Source: Roseateles toxinivorans (GTDB lineage: Bacteria; Pseudomonadota; Gammaproteobacteria; Burkholderiales; Burkholderiaceae_C). Taken from it: a stretch of DNA of 64,000 nucleotides. Under the pieces are notes generated by a model, which made no database searches, was not told the DNA's origin, and saw only the letters and a list, made by a program, of their open reading frames with translations. Within the stretch, counting starts at the first letter, position 1. Each line of letters begins with the position of its first letter. The DNA is taken from assembly GCF_004362525.1 (NCBI RefSeq), contig NZ_SNXS01000001.1:1105510-1169509 (forward strand). Reading direction: 5' to 3'. Position numbers and translations under genes: made by a program. Positions 43,993 to 53,548 of this stretch are shown here, piece after piece.

Positions 43993-45114
43993 ATGCAAGC
44001 CACTCCCGAACGACTCGACGCCGAGACGGCCATGCGCCAGGCTCTGGCCCTCGCCCACCAGGCCATAGGCCTCAGCGACCCCAACCCCCGCGTCGGCTGC
44101 GTTATCGTCGATGAGCAGGGCCGGCTGCTGGGCCAGGGCCACACACAGGCGGCCGGCCAGGCGCATGCCGAGGTGATGGCCCTGCGGGATGCCCAGGCGC
44201 TGGGCCACGATGTCAAGGGCGCTACTGCCTATGTCACGCTGGAGCCCTGCTCCCACCATGGCCGTACGCCGCCCTGCTGCGACGCGCTGATCACCGCTCA
44301 GCTGGCTCGCGTCGTCGTGGCCTGCGCAGACCCGAACCCGCTGGTCGCAGGCCAAGGCACGGCGCGGCTGCGCGCCGCTGGGATCCAGGTTGACGTTGGA
44401 TTGCTGGGCGACGAGGCGCGAGAGCTGAACATCGGCTTTTTCTCGCGCATGCAGCGTGGCAGGCCCTGGGTGCGCATGAAGGTGGCCAGCTCGCTGGACG
44501 GCCGTACCGCCCTGCTCAATGGTGTCAGCCAGTGGATCACCGGCCCCACCGCACGCGCCGACGGACATGCCTGGCGCAAGCGCGCCGGTGCGGTGCTGAC
44601 CGGCGTCGGCACCGTGCTGGAGGACGATCCTCGCCTGGATGTCCGCCTGGTCGAAACCCCGCGCCAGCCGTTGCGCGTGATCGTCGATTCGCGACTCGAG
44701 ACGCCGCCCACGGCGCGGATCCTCGACGCCCCGGGCGAGGTGCTGATCTATCACGCCGACCACGCCGATGCCGGGCGCGCCAAGGCCCTGAGCGACCGTG
44801 GCGCCACGTTGATGGCCAAGCCAGGCCCGAGCGGCAAGGTTGACCTGCATGCCCTGCTGCTGGACCTCGGGGCGCGTGGCATCAACGAGCTGCATGTCGA
44901 GGCCGGCCATAAGCTCAACGGATCCTTCGTGCGCGAAGGCCTGGTGGACGAGTTTCTGCTCTATCTGGCGCCCAAGCTGATGGGCCAGGGTCGCGAATTG
45001 GCGGCTTTCGGCCCGCTGGAACGCATGGATCAGGTGCTGAACCTGGCCTGGCACGGTGTCGATCGCGTGGGTGAAGACCTGCGCATCCTGGCACGCCCCA
45101 TCGCGCAGCCTTGA
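43993..45114 (+). CDS. ribD: Riboflavin deaminase/reductase RibD
   Basis: 373 aa bifunctional enzyme for steps two and three of riboflavin synthesis. N-terminal cytidine-deaminase-like domain (1-145): zinc ligands in HAEVMAL (catalytic Glu) and EPCSHHGRTPPCCDALI. C-terminal reductase domain (about 150-373): VRMKVASSLDGRTALLNGVSQWITG, GTVLEDDPRL, LRVIVDSRLETP, ELHVEAGHKLNGSFVREGLVDEFLLYLAPKLMGQG. It is followed after 54 bases by ribB and then ribH. No FMN riboswitch precedes it. Confidence 0.95.
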   Translation: MQATPERLDAETAMRQALALAHQAIGLSDPNPRVGCVIVDEQGRLLGQGHTQAAGQAHAEVMALRDAQALGHDVKGATAYVTLEPCSHHGRTPPCCDALITAQLARVVVACADPNPLVAGQGTARLRAAGIQVDVGLLGDEARELNIGFFSRMQRGRPWVRMKVASSLDGRTALLNGVSQWITGPTARADGHAWRKRAGAVLTGVGTVLEDDPRLDVRLVETPRQPLRVIVDSRLETPPTARILDAPGEVLIYHADHADAGRAKALSDRGATLMAKPGPSGKVDLHALLLDLGARGINELHVEAGHKLNGSFVREGLVDEFLLYLAPKLMGQGRELAAFGPLERMDQVLNLAWHGVDRVGEDLRILARPIAQP

Positions 45115-45168
45115 ATCGAATGTCCCGGCCTGCCCGGGACAACCCTCACCCCGCCTACAATCCCGCCC

Positions 45169-46260
45169 ATGCCCATCTCCCCTATTCCCGAGCTGGTGGC
45201 CGAGCTGGCCGCCGGCCGTATGGTCATTCTGGTTGACGAAGAAGACCGCGAAAACGAAGGCGACCTCGTCATCGCCGCCGATCACATCACGCCCGAGGCG
45301 ATCAATTTCATGGCCCGCTTCGGCCGTGGGCTGATCTGCCTGACCCTGACCCGCGAGCGCTGCGAGCGGCTGCAGCTGCCGCCGATGGCCACACGCAATG
45401 GCACCAAGCATGGCACGGCCTTCACGGTGTCGATCGAGGCAGCCACCGGTGTGACCACCGGCATCTCGGCCGCCGACCGGGCCCGCACCGTGCAGGCAGC
45501 GGTGGCCAAGCATGCGCAGCCCAGCGATCTGGTCCAACCCGGCCACATCTTCCCGCTGCAGGCCCAGGACGGCGGCGTGCTGATGCGCGCCGGCCATACC
45601 GAAGCCGGCTGCGATCTGTCTCAGATGGCCGGCCTGTCGCCCACCTCGGTGATCTGCGAGATCATGAAGGACGACGGCACGATGGCCCGCCTGCCCGATC
45701 TCGAGGTCTTCGCCCAGGAGCACGGCCTGAAGATAGGCACCATCGCCGACCTGATCGAGTATCGCAGCCGCAATGAGTCGCTGGTGCAGCGCGTGGCCGA
45801 GCGCCCGCTGCACACGGCCCAGGGCGTGTTCGCCAGCACCGTGTTCAAGGACCGCACCGGCGGCGTCCACATCGCGCTGACCAAGGGCCACTGGTCCGAC
45901 GATGAGGAGGTGCTGGTGCGCGTGCACGAACCCTTCTCTGCGCTGGACCTGCTGGACAGCGGCCGCTGCCATCACTCCTGGCCCCTGCCCAAGGCGCTGG
46001 CCACCTTGCAGGCATCCGAGCGCGGCGCGGCCCTGCTGCTCAACTGCGGCGAAGAGGCGCAGGCGCTTCTGGCCCAGTTGCAGGCTCCCGACGATGGCGC
46101 ACCACAGGCCGGCAGCATGGACCTGCGCACCTATGGCGTCGGCGCGCAGATCCTGCGCGAACTCGGCATCTCCAGGATGAAGCTGCTCGGCAGCCCGCGG
46201 CGCATGCCCAGCATGACGGGCTATGGCCTGGAAGTGACCGGCTTTGTTTCCGCCGACTGA
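45169..46260 (+). CDS. ribB: 3,4-dihydroxy-2-butanone-4-phosphate synthase with degenerate GTP cyclohydrolase II domain
   Basis: 363 aa. The N-terminal RibB domain (1-205) is complete: VDEEDRENEGDLVIAADH (acidic loop), NFMARFGRGLICL, FTVSIEA, DLVQPGHIFPLQA, HTEAGCDLSQMAGL. The C-terminal part is recognisable as GTP cyclohydrolase II by position and by its end (YGVGAQILRELGISRMKLL). However, the zinc site that should read C-x10-C-x-C is F...CHH, and the catalytic RGxGIGL region is missing. Only DHBP synthase activity is expected, and a separate ribA must exist elsewhere. This hybrid architecture is common in Burkholderiales. Confidence 0.93.
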   Translation: MPISPIPELVAELAAGRMVILVDEEDRENEGDLVIAADHITPEAINFMARFGRGLICLTLTRERCERLQLPPMATRNGTKHGTAFTVSIEAATGVTTGISAADRARTVQAAVAKHAQPSDLVQPGHIFPLQAQDGGVLMRAGHTEAGCDLSQMAGLSPTSVICEIMKDDGTMARLPDLEVFAQEHGLKIGTIADLIEYRSRNESLVQRVAERPLHTAQGVFASTVFKDRTGGVHIALTKGHWSDDEEVLVRVHEPFSALDLLDSGRCHHSWPLPKALATLQASERGAALLLNCGEEAQALLAQLQAPDDGAPQAGSMDLRTYGVGAQILRELGISRMKLLGSPRRMPSMTGYGLEVTGFVSAD

Positions 46261-46292
46261 TACGCTGAACAACAAGAAAGACAGGCAAGAAC

Positions 46293-46757
46293 ATGCAAGA
46301 CGCAGACAAGGGGCAGGCCGCCTCGCTTGAGGGCGAAGGCCTACGCATCGGCATCGTCCAGGCGCGCTTCAATGCGCCGCTGACGAACCAACTGGCCCAG
46401 TCCTGCCTGGCCGAGTTGGAGAGCCTGGGCGTGAGCCCCAAGGACATCAAGCATGTCACCGTACCCGGCGCACTGGAGGTGGCGATTGTGTTGAACGCCA
46501 TGGCCGACAGCGAAGACTATGACGCGCTGATCGCCCTGGGCTGCATCATCCGCGGCGAGACCTACCACTTCGAACTGGTGGCCAACGAAAGCGGCGCGGG
46601 CGTCACACGTGTCGCACTGGACCATGAGGTGCCCATCGCCAACGCCATCCTCACCGTCGAGAACGAGGCCCAGGCCTGGGCACGCGCCGAAGACAAGGGT
46701 CGCGACGCCGCCCGCGTGGCCGTCGAGATGGCCAATCTGATGGAAGAACTGCTGTGA
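46293..46757 (+). CDS. ribH: 6,7-dimethyl-8-ribityllumazine synthase
   Basis: 154 aa. It condenses the RibB product with the ribitylamino-pyrimidine to form lumazine, the direct precursor of riboflavin. Motifs: [65 protein letters not shown] (with the catalytic His in RGETYHFE), and [18 protein letters not shown]. Usual position between ribB and nusB, with GTGA overlap to nusB. Confidence 0.96.
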   Translation: MQDADKGQAASLEGEGLRIGIVQARFNAPLTNQLAQSCLAELESLGVSPKDIKHVTVPGALEVAIVLNAMADSEDYDALIALGCIIRGETYHFELVANESGAGVTRVALDHEVPIANAILTVENEAQAWARAEDKGRDAARVAVEMANLMEELL

Positions 46758-47254
46758 GCACCGACGCGTCCACCCCCAAGCCCGCAGCTGCGCCTGCACC
46801 TCGCGCCGCCAAACCCAAGTCGGCCCGCCGCCGCGCTCGCGAGATCGCGCTGCAAGGCCTCTACCAATGGCTGGTCTCCGGCGAGGAAGCCGGCGTGATC
46901 GAAGCCCATATGCGCGAGCAGGACGGCTTCGACAAGTGCGACAAGCCGCATTTCGACTCGCTGCTGCATGGCTGCATCCTTGAGGCAGCCGATCTCGACG
47001 CCGTGCTGTCCAAGCATGTGGACCGCAAGACCAGCGAGCTGTCGCCGATCGAGCATGGCGTGCTGATGATCGGTGCCTACGAGCTCAAGCACTGCATGGA
47101 CGTGCCCTACAAGGTCGCCATCAACGAGGCGGTCGAGCTGGCGAAGTCCTTTGGCGGCACCGACGGCCACAAGTATGTGAACGGCGTGCTCGACCGCGCC
47201 GCCGTCGATCTGCGTCCGGCCGAGGTGCAGAGCATGCGCAACAAGGCCCGATGA
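46754..47254 (+). CDS. nusB: Transcription antitermination factor NusB
   Basis: 166 aa with GTG start overlapping the ribH stop. A Pro/Ala/Lys-rich N-terminal extension (about 25 residues) precedes the all-helical NusB fold: [103 protein letters not shown]. With NusE (S10) it binds boxA RNA for rRNA antitermination. The ribH-nusB pairing is widely conserved. Confidence 0.95.
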   Translation: MSTDASTPKPAAAPAPRAAKPKSARRRAREIALQGLYQWLVSGEEAGVIEAHMREQDGFDKCDKPHFDSLLHGCILEAADLDAVLSKHVDRKTSELSPIEHGVLMIGAYELKHCMDVPYKVAINEAVELAKSFGGTDGHKYVNGVLDRAAVDLRPAEVQSMRNKAR

Positions 47255-48432
47255 AACTGGCGTCCAGGCTCGATCACATCGAGCCTTTTTACGTGATGGA
47301 GTGTGCCAAGGCCGCGCAGGAGATTGCGCGCAGCGCGGCCTGCGATCCGGCCCAGGGCGGGCGACCGATGATCTACCTGAACATCGGAGAGCCCGACTTC
47401 ACCGCGCCGCCGGCCGTGCAGGCTGCAGCGGAGGCCTGTCTCACCATGGGCCGAACCCAGTACACCTCGGCCACCGGCCTGCTGGCGCTGCGCGAGAAGC
47501 TCAGCGCCTGGTATCTGCTGCGCTTCGGCCTGCACATAGCGCCCGAGCGCATCGTCATCACCGCCGGCGCCTCGGCGGCCTTGCAGCTGACCTGCCTGGC
47601 GTTGTTCGAGCGCGGCGACCAGGTGCTGATGCCCGACCCCTGCTATCCCTGCAACCGCCATTTCGTCGCCGCAGCGGACGCTGAGGCCGTGCTGCTCAAC
47701 GCCACGGCCGAGCAGCGCTACCAACCGAGCGCGGCCCAGGTCGAGGCGGCCTGGAACGAGCACACCCGCGGCGTGCTGCTGGCCTCGCCCAGCAACCCCA
47801 CCGGCACGTCGATCGCGCCGGAGGAAATGCGCGCCATGGTCGAGGTGGTGCGCAAACACGGTGGAGTGACCATCGTCGACGAGATCTATCTGGGCCTGAG
47901 CTTCGACGAGCGCTATGGCCACAGCGTGCTGGGCCTGGGCGAGGACATCATCTCGGTCAACAGCTTCTCCAAATACTTCGGCATGACCGGCTGGCGTCTG
48001 GGTTGGCTGGTGCTGCCGCCCGGGCTGGTGCCGGCCGTCGAGAAACTGGCGCAGAACCTGTTCATCTGCCCGTCCAGCATTGCCCAGTACGCGGCGCTGG
48101 CCTGCTTCGAGCCCGAGGTGATCAGCGAGTACGAGCGCCGCCGCGAGGAGTTTCGTGCCCGGCGCGACTATCTGGTGCCAGCCTTGCAGGGCCTGGGGCT
48201 GAAGGTGCCTGTCGTTCCCGACGGCGCCTTCTACGTCTGGGCCGATTGCTCGGCGCACAACCCCAGCAGCTGGGACTTTGCCTTCGACATGATGCGCCGC
48301 GCCCATGTGGCGATCACGCCGGGCCGTGACTTCGGCCGGCTGGAGGCCGAGCGCTTTGTGCGCTTCTCATTTGCCAATTCGATGGATCGTCTGCAGGAGT
48401 CGGTGCATCGCATCGCCCAGGCCTTGCGATAA
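47251..48432 (+). CDS. Fold type I PLP-dependent aminotransferase (AspC/AlaA-like)
   Basis: 393 aa. The ATG overlaps the nusB stop (ATGA). The PLP lysine is Lys241 in [18 protein letters not shown]. Further class I marks are [58 protein letters not shown] (Asn contact to PLP), [10 protein letters not shown] and [12 protein letters not shown] (substrate carboxylate Arg). The substrate is undetermined. Alanine, aspartate or another amino acid is possible. It is placed between nusB and ybgC and likely shares the riboflavin-nusB transcript. Confidence 0.88.
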   Translation: MKLASRLDHIEPFYVMECAKAAQEIARSAACDPAQGGRPMIYLNIGEPDFTAPPAVQAAAEACLTMGRTQYTSATGLLALREKLSAWYLLRFGLHIAPERIVITAGASAALQLTCLALFERGDQVLMPDPCYPCNRHFVAAADAEAVLLNATAEQRYQPSAAQVEAAWNEHTRGVLLASPSNPTGTSIAPEEMRAMVEVVRKHGGVTIVDEIYLGLSFDERYGHSVLGLGEDIISVNSFSKYFGMTGWRLGWLVLPPGLVPAVEKLAQNLFICPSSIAQYAALACFEPEVISEYERRREEFRARRDYLVPALQGLGLKVPVVPDGAFYVWADCSAHNPSSWDFAFDMMRRAHVAITPGRDFGRLEAERFVRFSFANSMDRLQESVHRIAQALR

Positions 48433-48443
48433 TCGCGCCCGCG

Positions 48444-48860
48444 ATGACCTCCAGCCACCAAGAAACTCCGTTCAGCCACGGCCTGCGCGTCTACTGGGAA
48501 GACACCGATGCCGGTGGCGTGGTCTTCTATGCCAACTACCTGAAGTTCTTCGAGCGCGCCCGCACCGAGTGGCTGCGCTCGCTGGGCTTCGAGCAGGAAC
48601 GGCTGCGCGCCGAGCAGCAGCTGATGTTCGTCGTCAGCGCCACGAACCTGAAGTACCTGAGCCCGGCGCGGCTCGATGACTGGCTGGACGTCAGCGTCCA
48701 GGTCACCGAGCGAGGCCGCGCCAGCATGAGCCTGTTCCAGCAGGCGCGGCGCGGCAAGCAGCTCTTGTGCGAGGGCGAGATCCGCATCGGCTGTGTGCAC
48801 AGCCAGAGCTTCAAGCCCAGCCGCATTCCCCAACCCATTCTCGACAAAGTCAGCCCATGA
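48444..48860 (+). CDS. ybgC: Tol-Pal-associated acyl-CoA thioesterase YbgC
   Basis: 138 aa hot-dog-fold thioesterase. The catalytic Asp is in VYWEDTDAGGVVFYANYLKFFERARTEWLRSLGF, the 4-hydroxybenzoyl-CoA-thioesterase signature. FVVSATNLKYLSPARLDDWLDVSVQVTERGRASMSLFQQA completes the fold. First gene of the tol cluster, overlapping tolQ as ATGA. In E. coli it is linked with phospholipid synthesis enzymes at the inner membrane. Confidence 0.94.
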   Translation: MTSSHQETPFSHGLRVYWEDTDAGGVVFYANYLKFFERARTEWLRSLGFEQERLRAEQQLMFVVSATNLKYLSPARLDDWLDVSVQVTERGRASMSLFQQARRGKQLLCEGEIRIGCVHSQSFKPSRIPQPILDKVSP

Positions 48861-49573
48861 ACCAGGACCTTTCCATCTTCTCGCTGATGCTGCAGGCCAG
48901 CTTCGTGGTGCAGTTGGTGATGGCGGCGCTGCTGCTGGTGTCGCTGGCCAGCTGGACGGTGATCTTTGCCAAGCTGATCTCGCTGTCCAAGGTACGGGCC
49001 AGCAATGATGCCTTCGAGCAGGAGTTCTGGTCCGGCAAGAACCTGAACGACCTCTACCAGGCGGTGGCGGGCAAGGCCCAGACCTCCCCGCTGGAGCGCA
49101 TCTTCGCCGCCGGCATGCGCGAGTTCCTGAAGCTGCGCGAGCGCCGCATGGGCGATGGCGCGACGCTGCTGGACGGCGCCCGCCGCGCGATGCGTGCCAG
49201 CTTCCACCGCGAGCTCGACGCGATCGAATCGAATCTGTCCTTCCTGGCCTCGGTCGGTTCGGTCTCCCCCTATGTGGGCCTGTTCGGCACCGTCTGGGGC
49301 ATCATGCACGCGTTCGTCGGCCTGTCCAACCTGACCCAGGTGACACTGGCCACCGTGGCGCCCGGCATTGCCGAGGCGCTGGTGGCCACCGCCATCGGCT
49401 TGTTCGCCGCCATTCCGGCCGTGATTGCCTACAACCGCTTCGCCCGTCAGATCGACCGCACGGCCATCACCCTGGAGACCTTTATCGAGGAGTTCTCCAA
49501 CATCCTGCAGCGCAATGCGGTTCAGCCGGCACCGGTCGGTTCCGTCGGCGCCGCTGGCCCGGCCACCCGTTGA
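48857..49573 (+). CDS. tolQ: Tol-Pal proton-channel protein TolQ
   Basis: 238 aa. Three membrane helices: about residues 12-35 (LMLQASFVVQLVMAALLLVSLASWTVIF), 135-160 (SFLASVGSVSPYVGLFGTVWGIMHAFVGL) and 170-195 (TVAPGIAEALVATAIGLFAAIPAVIAYN), the last two carrying the conserved Gly/Thr/Pro residues of the MotA/TolQ/ExbB family. It uses the proton-motive force with TolR to energise TolA during outer-membrane constriction at division. Spacing to tolR is 10 bases. Confidence 0.95.
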   Translation: MNQDLSIFSLMLQASFVVQLVMAALLLVSLASWTVIFAKLISLSKVRASNDAFEQEFWSGKNLNDLYQAVAGKAQTSPLERIFAAGMREFLKLRERRMGDGATLLDGARRAMRASFHRELDAIESNLSFLASVGSVSPYVGLFGTVWGIMHAFVGLSNLTQVTLATVAPGIAEALVATAIGLFAAIPAVIAYNRFARQIDRTAITLETFIEEFSNILQRNAVQPAPVGSVGAAGPATR

Positions 49574-49583
49574 GGACATCCCC

Positions 49584-50012
<429 letters not shown>

Positions 50013-50017
50013 AGTCG

Positions 50018-50929
50018 ATGGTCAATCCGGTGTTGTTCGGTGATGCGCTGCGGCCACCGCCCGCCCCTGGCGTCGGACGGGGTTTGAGCCTTGCCCTGCT
50101 GGTGCATGCGGCCCTGGTGGTGGCGATCGCCTTCAGCGTCAGCTGGCGCGTGCAGCAGCCGCCGACCTTCGAGGCCGAGCTGTGGTCCACCGTGCCCCAG
50201 GCCGCTGCGCCGGCCGAACAGGCACCGCCCCCAGAACCCGAACCCGAGCCGGTCAAACAGGCCAAGCCCACCCCGCCACCCGAACCCGTGGTCGCGCCCA
50301 ACCGCGACGCCGATATCGCCCTTGAAAAAGCCCGCGAAGAGAAGAAGCGCAAGGCTGCCGAGGAAGCCGAGAAGCTCAAGGAGGCCAAGGAGCGCGAGGC
50401 CAAGCTGGCCAAGGAGAAGCTCGCCAAGGAACGCGAGGCCGAGCGCAAGAAGCTCGAGGCCGAGCAGGCCAAGCAGGCCAAACTGGAACAGGCCGACAAA
50501 CTGGAGAAGGCCAGGCAGGACAAGCTGAAACAGGCCGAAGCCCAGAAGAAGGAGCGCGAGCTTGAAGCGCAGCGCCAGGAGAACCTGAAGCGCATCCAGG
50601 GCATGGCCGGCGCCAGCGGCGGCCCCGGCGCCACCGGCACGGCGCTGCAGTCGTCCGGTCCCTCGGCCAGCTATGCCGGGCGCATCAAGGCGCGCATCCG
50701 GCCGAACATCGTGTTCAGCGACCTGACCCCCGGCAATCCGGTGGCCGAGGTCGAGGTGCGCGTCGGACCGGACGGCAGCATCCTGTCACGCAAGCTGACC
50801 AAGCCCAGCGGCAACGCCGAGTGGGACAAGGCCGTGCTCCGCGCGATCGACAAGACCGAGATCCTGCCGCGCGACGTGGATGGCCGCGTGCAGCCGGTGA
50901 TGTTGATCAGCTTCCAGCCGCAGGAGTAG
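50018..50929 (+). CDS. tolA: Tol-Pal bridging protein TolA
   Basis: 303 aa. One N-terminal membrane helix (about 22-44), a Pro/Glu/Ala-rich linker, a long Lys/Glu/Ala-rich helical domain II (about 95-190, coiled coil crossing the periplasm) and a C-terminal TonB-like domain III (about 205-303: YAGRIKARIRPNIVFSDLTPGNPVAEVEVRVGPDGSILSRKL). The C-terminus overlaps the convergent bufC gene by 23 bases. No tolB or pal follows, unlike the usual tol operon. Confidence 0.92.
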   Translation: MVNPVLFGDALRPPPAPGVGRGLSLALLVHAALVVAIAFSVSWRVQQPPTFEAELWSTVPQAAAPAEQAPPPEPEPEPVKQAKPTPPPEPVVAPNRDADIALEKAREEKKRKAAEEAEKLKEAKEREAKLAKEKLAKEREAERKKLEAEQAKQAKLEQADKLEKARQDKLKQAEAQKKERELEAQRQENLKRIQGMAGASGGPGATGTALQSSGPSASYAGRIKARIRPNIVFSDLTPGNPVAEVEVRVGPDGSILSRKLTKPSGNAEWDKAVLRAIDKTEILPRDVDGRVQPVMLISFQPQE

Positions 50930-51722
50930 CGGCCGGCGTCGCCTCGGCGCGGTGCAACCAGCCCAGTTGGAGGGCCTGCGCCAGCCAGGCACCGAAGTCG
51001 AAATCGGGGCCGGCCTCATCAAGCGCCTGGGCAAGATCGTTGCCAGCCAATACTTCCTCTGTGAAGCGCCAGGCCGCAGGCTCCAACGCCATCGCTTTTG
51101 CACGCCAGCCCTCGCGCCACACCAGGGCCAGCGAGCCCTCGCCGGCCGCCATCGCAGCACGTACCGGCGCGAACGCATCAGGCTCACTGCTTTGGTGGGC
51201 ATGCCAGATCGCGAACACGGGATGCTCGCTGCGCAGCACGCGCACCGAGGGCATCAGCCTTAGCCGCAGCTGCTGTGGCTCATGTTCGGCCAGCAAGCCA
51301 AGGCTGGCCGGTTCGGCTTTCATATCGGCCGCGCCCTCCGAACAGGCCAGCAGCCAGTCGAGACGGGCGCTGTCGGGCAGATAGGGCTCATCGTCCAGCT
51401 GCGGACTGTGGCGCATGAAGTCGGGCAACTGCTCGCCCAGCCAGGCCAGATCGCCGCGCGACGGCGGATATGCCTGCCAATAGGCCCTGGCCATGGCGGC
51501 GAAGGCTTCCTCGCCCATTAGCGCAAGCACCGTCGAAAAGCTGCTGGCCAGCGCCCGCTCGGCCGAGGCCCCGGCATTGGCGCGGTAGGCGCTCAAGCCT
51601 CGGGCCAGGCGGCCGCCCTGCTCGCTCAGCCAAGGGATCAGCGTCGGCTCGCCGCCCGGCTGCTGCAGCGCCTGGACCAGCGCCTGCTGGCGCTGCAACT
51701 CGCGCACCCGGCCCTCGCTCAC
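50907..51722 (-). CDS. bufC: BufC-type (DUF2063/HvfC) partner of bufferin maturation enzyme
   Basis: 271 aa from the GTG at 51722, which shares GTGA with the bufB stop and has GGAGG four bases upstream. Longer in-frame starts are unlikely. The N-terminal DUF2063 domain (about 5-105: [17 protein letters not shown]...[63 protein letters not shown]) is the putative precursor-recognition part. In related systems BufC (TglB/MovX-like role) delivers the precursor to the MNIO enzyme. Third gene of the bufABC unit. Its 3' end overlaps tolA. Confidence 0.85.
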   Translation of the reverse strand: MSEGRVRELQRQQALVQALQQPGGEPTLIPWLSEQGGRLARGLSAYRANAGASAERALASSFSTVLALMGEEAFAAMARAYWQAYPPSRGDLAWLGEQLPDFMRHSPQLDDEPYLPDSARLDWLLACSEGAADMKAEPASLGLLAEHEPQQLRLRLMPSVRVLRSEHPVFAIWHAHQSSEPDAFAPVRAAMAAGEGSLALVWREGWRAKAMALEPAAWRFTEEVLAGNDLAQALDEAGPDFDFGAWLAQALQLGWLHRAEATPAATPAAGS

Positions 51723-52573
51723 AAGGCCTCCAACCGTTGCCAAGCCTGAGCAGCCTCATCGAGCAGCACGCTCAGGTCAGGCACGTCGGTGTCCCATTCC
51801 AGCAAGGTGGGCCTGGCGCCCAGGCGATGGAGCGCGTACTCATAGGCCGCCCACGCCGGCGCGTGAACCCGGCTGCCGTGGTCATCGATGACCAGGTCCC
51901 CGGTATCGCAATAGCCAGCCAGATGGATCTCACCCACGGTGAGCGGGTCAATCTGCTCAAGCCAGCGCCCTACCTCGGCGCGCGCCCGCACTTCATCGGG
52001 CTGACGATTGAGCGCGTTGACAACCAGGTTGTTGACGTCGAGCAGCAGGCCGCAGCCGCTGCGACGCGCCAGCTCATTGAAGAACTCGGGTTCGGCCAGG
52101 CTGTCATCGGCCCAGCTCAGATAGGCGGAAAGATTCTCAACCAGCAGCGGTCGCTTCAGCCGCTCCTGCACCCGCTGCACATTGGCCACCATGATGTCCA
52201 GCGCTGCCGGCGTGAAGGCCAGCGGCAGCAGATCGTTCATGTGCACCGCAGGCCCGGAGGCGAGACCCGGCACGCGGGCGAAGCTGGCATGGTCTGACAC
52301 CCGCACCGGCTCGATCTCGGCCACCAGCTCGGCCAAGCGGTCCAGATGCCAGTCGTCCAGACCCATGGCCGATCCCAGGGACAGGCCCACGCCATGCAAG
52401 CTGATGTCGTAGTGCTCGCGCGCCTCGCGCAGCACTGCGCGGGCGGCGCCGCCTGCGGCAAAGAAATTCTCGGAGTGGACCTCCAGAAAGCCCAAGGCAG
52501 GCAGGGTCTCCAGCAGCTCGCGGTAGTGCGGCTGGCGCAGACCGATGCCTACCTTGGCGCGCGCAGGCATCAC
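51719..52573 (-). CDS. bufB: BufB-type MNIO (DUF692) multinuclear iron oxidase
   Basis: 284 aa TIM-barrel enzyme. DUF692/MNIO motifs and probable iron ligands: [107 protein letters not shown]. In characterised bufferin systems this enzyme oxidises cysteines of the precursor to thiooxazoles that bind copper. It lies 4 bases after the bufA stop and overlaps bufC, forming one translationally coupled unit. Activity is assumed from the family. Confidence 0.9.
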   Translation of the reverse strand: MMPARAKVGIGLRQPHYRELLETLPALGFLEVHSENFFAAGGAARAVLREAREHYDISLHGVGLSLGSAMGLDDWHLDRLAELVAEIEPVRVSDHASFARVPGLASGPAVHMNDLLPLAFTPAALDIMVANVQRVQERLKRPLLVENLSAYLSWADDSLAEPEFFNELARRSGCGLLLDVNNLVVNALNRQPDEVRARAEVGRWLEQIDPLTVGEIHLAGYCDTGDLVIDDHGSRVHAPAWAAYEYALHRLGARPTLLEWDTDVPDLSVLLDEAAQAWQRLEAL

Positions 52574-52577
52574 TCGC

Positions 52578-52856
52578 TCAGGCCTTCTTCAGCTTGGCCT
52601 TGGCCTCGTCGGCCGACAGGCCCTTCATGTCCTTGCAGGTGCCCTTGGGAACGTACTTCCACTCGTCGGTCGCCATGTCCGCCTTGGACTGGCCCGCGCA
52701 GGAGTGGCTGCCCGACAGATTGGCGCAGTCGTTCTGGCCGGCCTTGGCGATGCCGAAGCACTTCTCCTTGGGCTTGTCCTGGGCGCTGGCCTGGCCCATC
52801 AGGCCCAGGGCCAGCACGGAAGCGAGGGCGGAGGAAACAATCAGCTTTTGGTTCAT
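52578..52856 (-). CDS. bufA: BufA-type bufferin precursor (DUF2282), copper-binding RiPP
   Basis: 92 aa. A Sec-like signal peptide ([25 protein letters not shown]) ends near residue 25. The mature part has exactly four cysteines, Cys33, Cys44, Cys53 and Cys74, in [30 protein letters not shown] and PKGTCKDM, the conserved DUF2282/BufA1 pattern. Family members are modified at cysteines by BufB-BufC and exported to the periplasm to chelate copper. The start at 52856 gives the signal peptide directly. A divergent ECF sigma factor begins 124 bases away and probably controls it. Confidence 0.9.
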   Translation of the reverse strand: MNQKLIVSSALASVLALGLMGQASAQDKPKEKCFGIAKAGQNDCANLSGSHSCAGQSKADMATDEWKYVPKGTCKDMKGLSADEAKAKLKKA

Positions 52857-52868
52857 GGTCGGATTCCA

Positions 52869-52963
52869 GTCAATGTTGGGGGGAAAAGATTTCGTCAATG
52901 TCTTGCGACCACCGTGGGTCGATCGGCAGGTCCAAGTCCTTACACTGCACAGCTTGTCGACCC
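52869..52963. promoter_or_regulatory. Divergent bufA/sigma regulatory region with repeated motif
   Basis: The octamer GTCAATGT occurs twice (52869-52876 and 52894-52901), 25 bases apart, close to bufA. On the minus strand each reads ACATTGAC, including a TTGAC core, so they may be promoter or ECF recognition elements. Nearer the sigma gene an inverted repeat GGGTCGA (52916-52922) / TCGACCC (52957-52963) flanks a -10-like TACACT (52941-52946). Function is not established. Confidence 0.4.
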
Positions 52964-52980
52964 GGAAACAGGCCTTGGTG

Positions 52981-53538
52981 ATGAGCGATTTTGCCCGTGC
53001 TGTCGAACAGCTGCGCCCTCAATTGATGCGTTTTGCGCAGATGCAGCTGAAGAACGAGGCCTGGGCCGAGGACGCGGTGTCCGAGACCCTGCTGGCCGCA
53101 CTGGAGCGGCCGCAGGCCTTTGCCGGCCAGTCTCAGTTGAAGACCTGGCTGGTGGGCATCCTGAAGCACAAGCTGATCGACCAGTTGCGCAAGCACACGC
53201 GTGAGGTCTCCAGCACCACGGCCGATGACGAAGCTGATCTCGACGAGCAGCTGTTCACTGCCGATGGCCACTGGCGCGACGCCCCCAAGGACTGGGGCGA
53301 CCCGGAACATTGCCTGCGCCAGGCCGACTTCTTTGCCGTGCTCGAAGCCTGCGTGGACAAGCTGCCCGGCGTGCAGGGTCGCCTGTTCATGATGAGGGAA
53401 TGGCTGGAGCTGGACACCGACGAAATCTGTAAGGAGTTGGCCATCAGCCCGACCAATCTATGGGTCATGCTGCATCGCGCCCGGCTGCGATTGCGTGACT
53501 GCCTTCAACTCGGCTGGTTCGCCGGCGCTCAGGCCTGA
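52981..53538 (+). CDS. ECF-type RNA polymerase sigma factor next to bufferin operon
   Basis: 185 aa. Sigma region 2 (about 5-80: ARAVEQLRPQLMRFAQMQLKNEAWAEDAVSETLLAALERPQAFAGQSQLKTWLVGILKHKLIDQLRKHTRE) and region 4 (about 120-180: VDKLPGVQGRLFMMREWLELDTDEICKELAISPTNLWVMLHRARLRLRDCL) match the ECF group, with the DEICKELAISPTNLWVMLHRARLRLR helix for -35 recognition. It is divergent from bufA and is followed 10 bases later by a ZAS-type anti-sigma gene. It likely drives the buf genes under copper or oxidative stress, a role inferred from context. Confidence 0.88.
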   Translation: MSDFARAVEQLRPQLMRFAQMQLKNEAWAEDAVSETLLAALERPQAFAGQSQLKTWLVGILKHKLIDQLRKHTREVSSTTADDEADLDEQLFTADGHWRDAPKDWGDPEHCLRQADFFAVLEACVDKLPGVQGRLFMMREWLELDTDEICKELAISPTNLWVMLHRARLRLRDCLQLGWFAGAQA

Positions 53539-53548
53539 GGGAATCTAG

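Noticed and set aside
43957-46275. A minus-strand frame of about 770 codons opposite ribD-ribB
   Set aside because: It is the complement of two riboflavin genes with intact motifs; composition is typical of a shadow frame.
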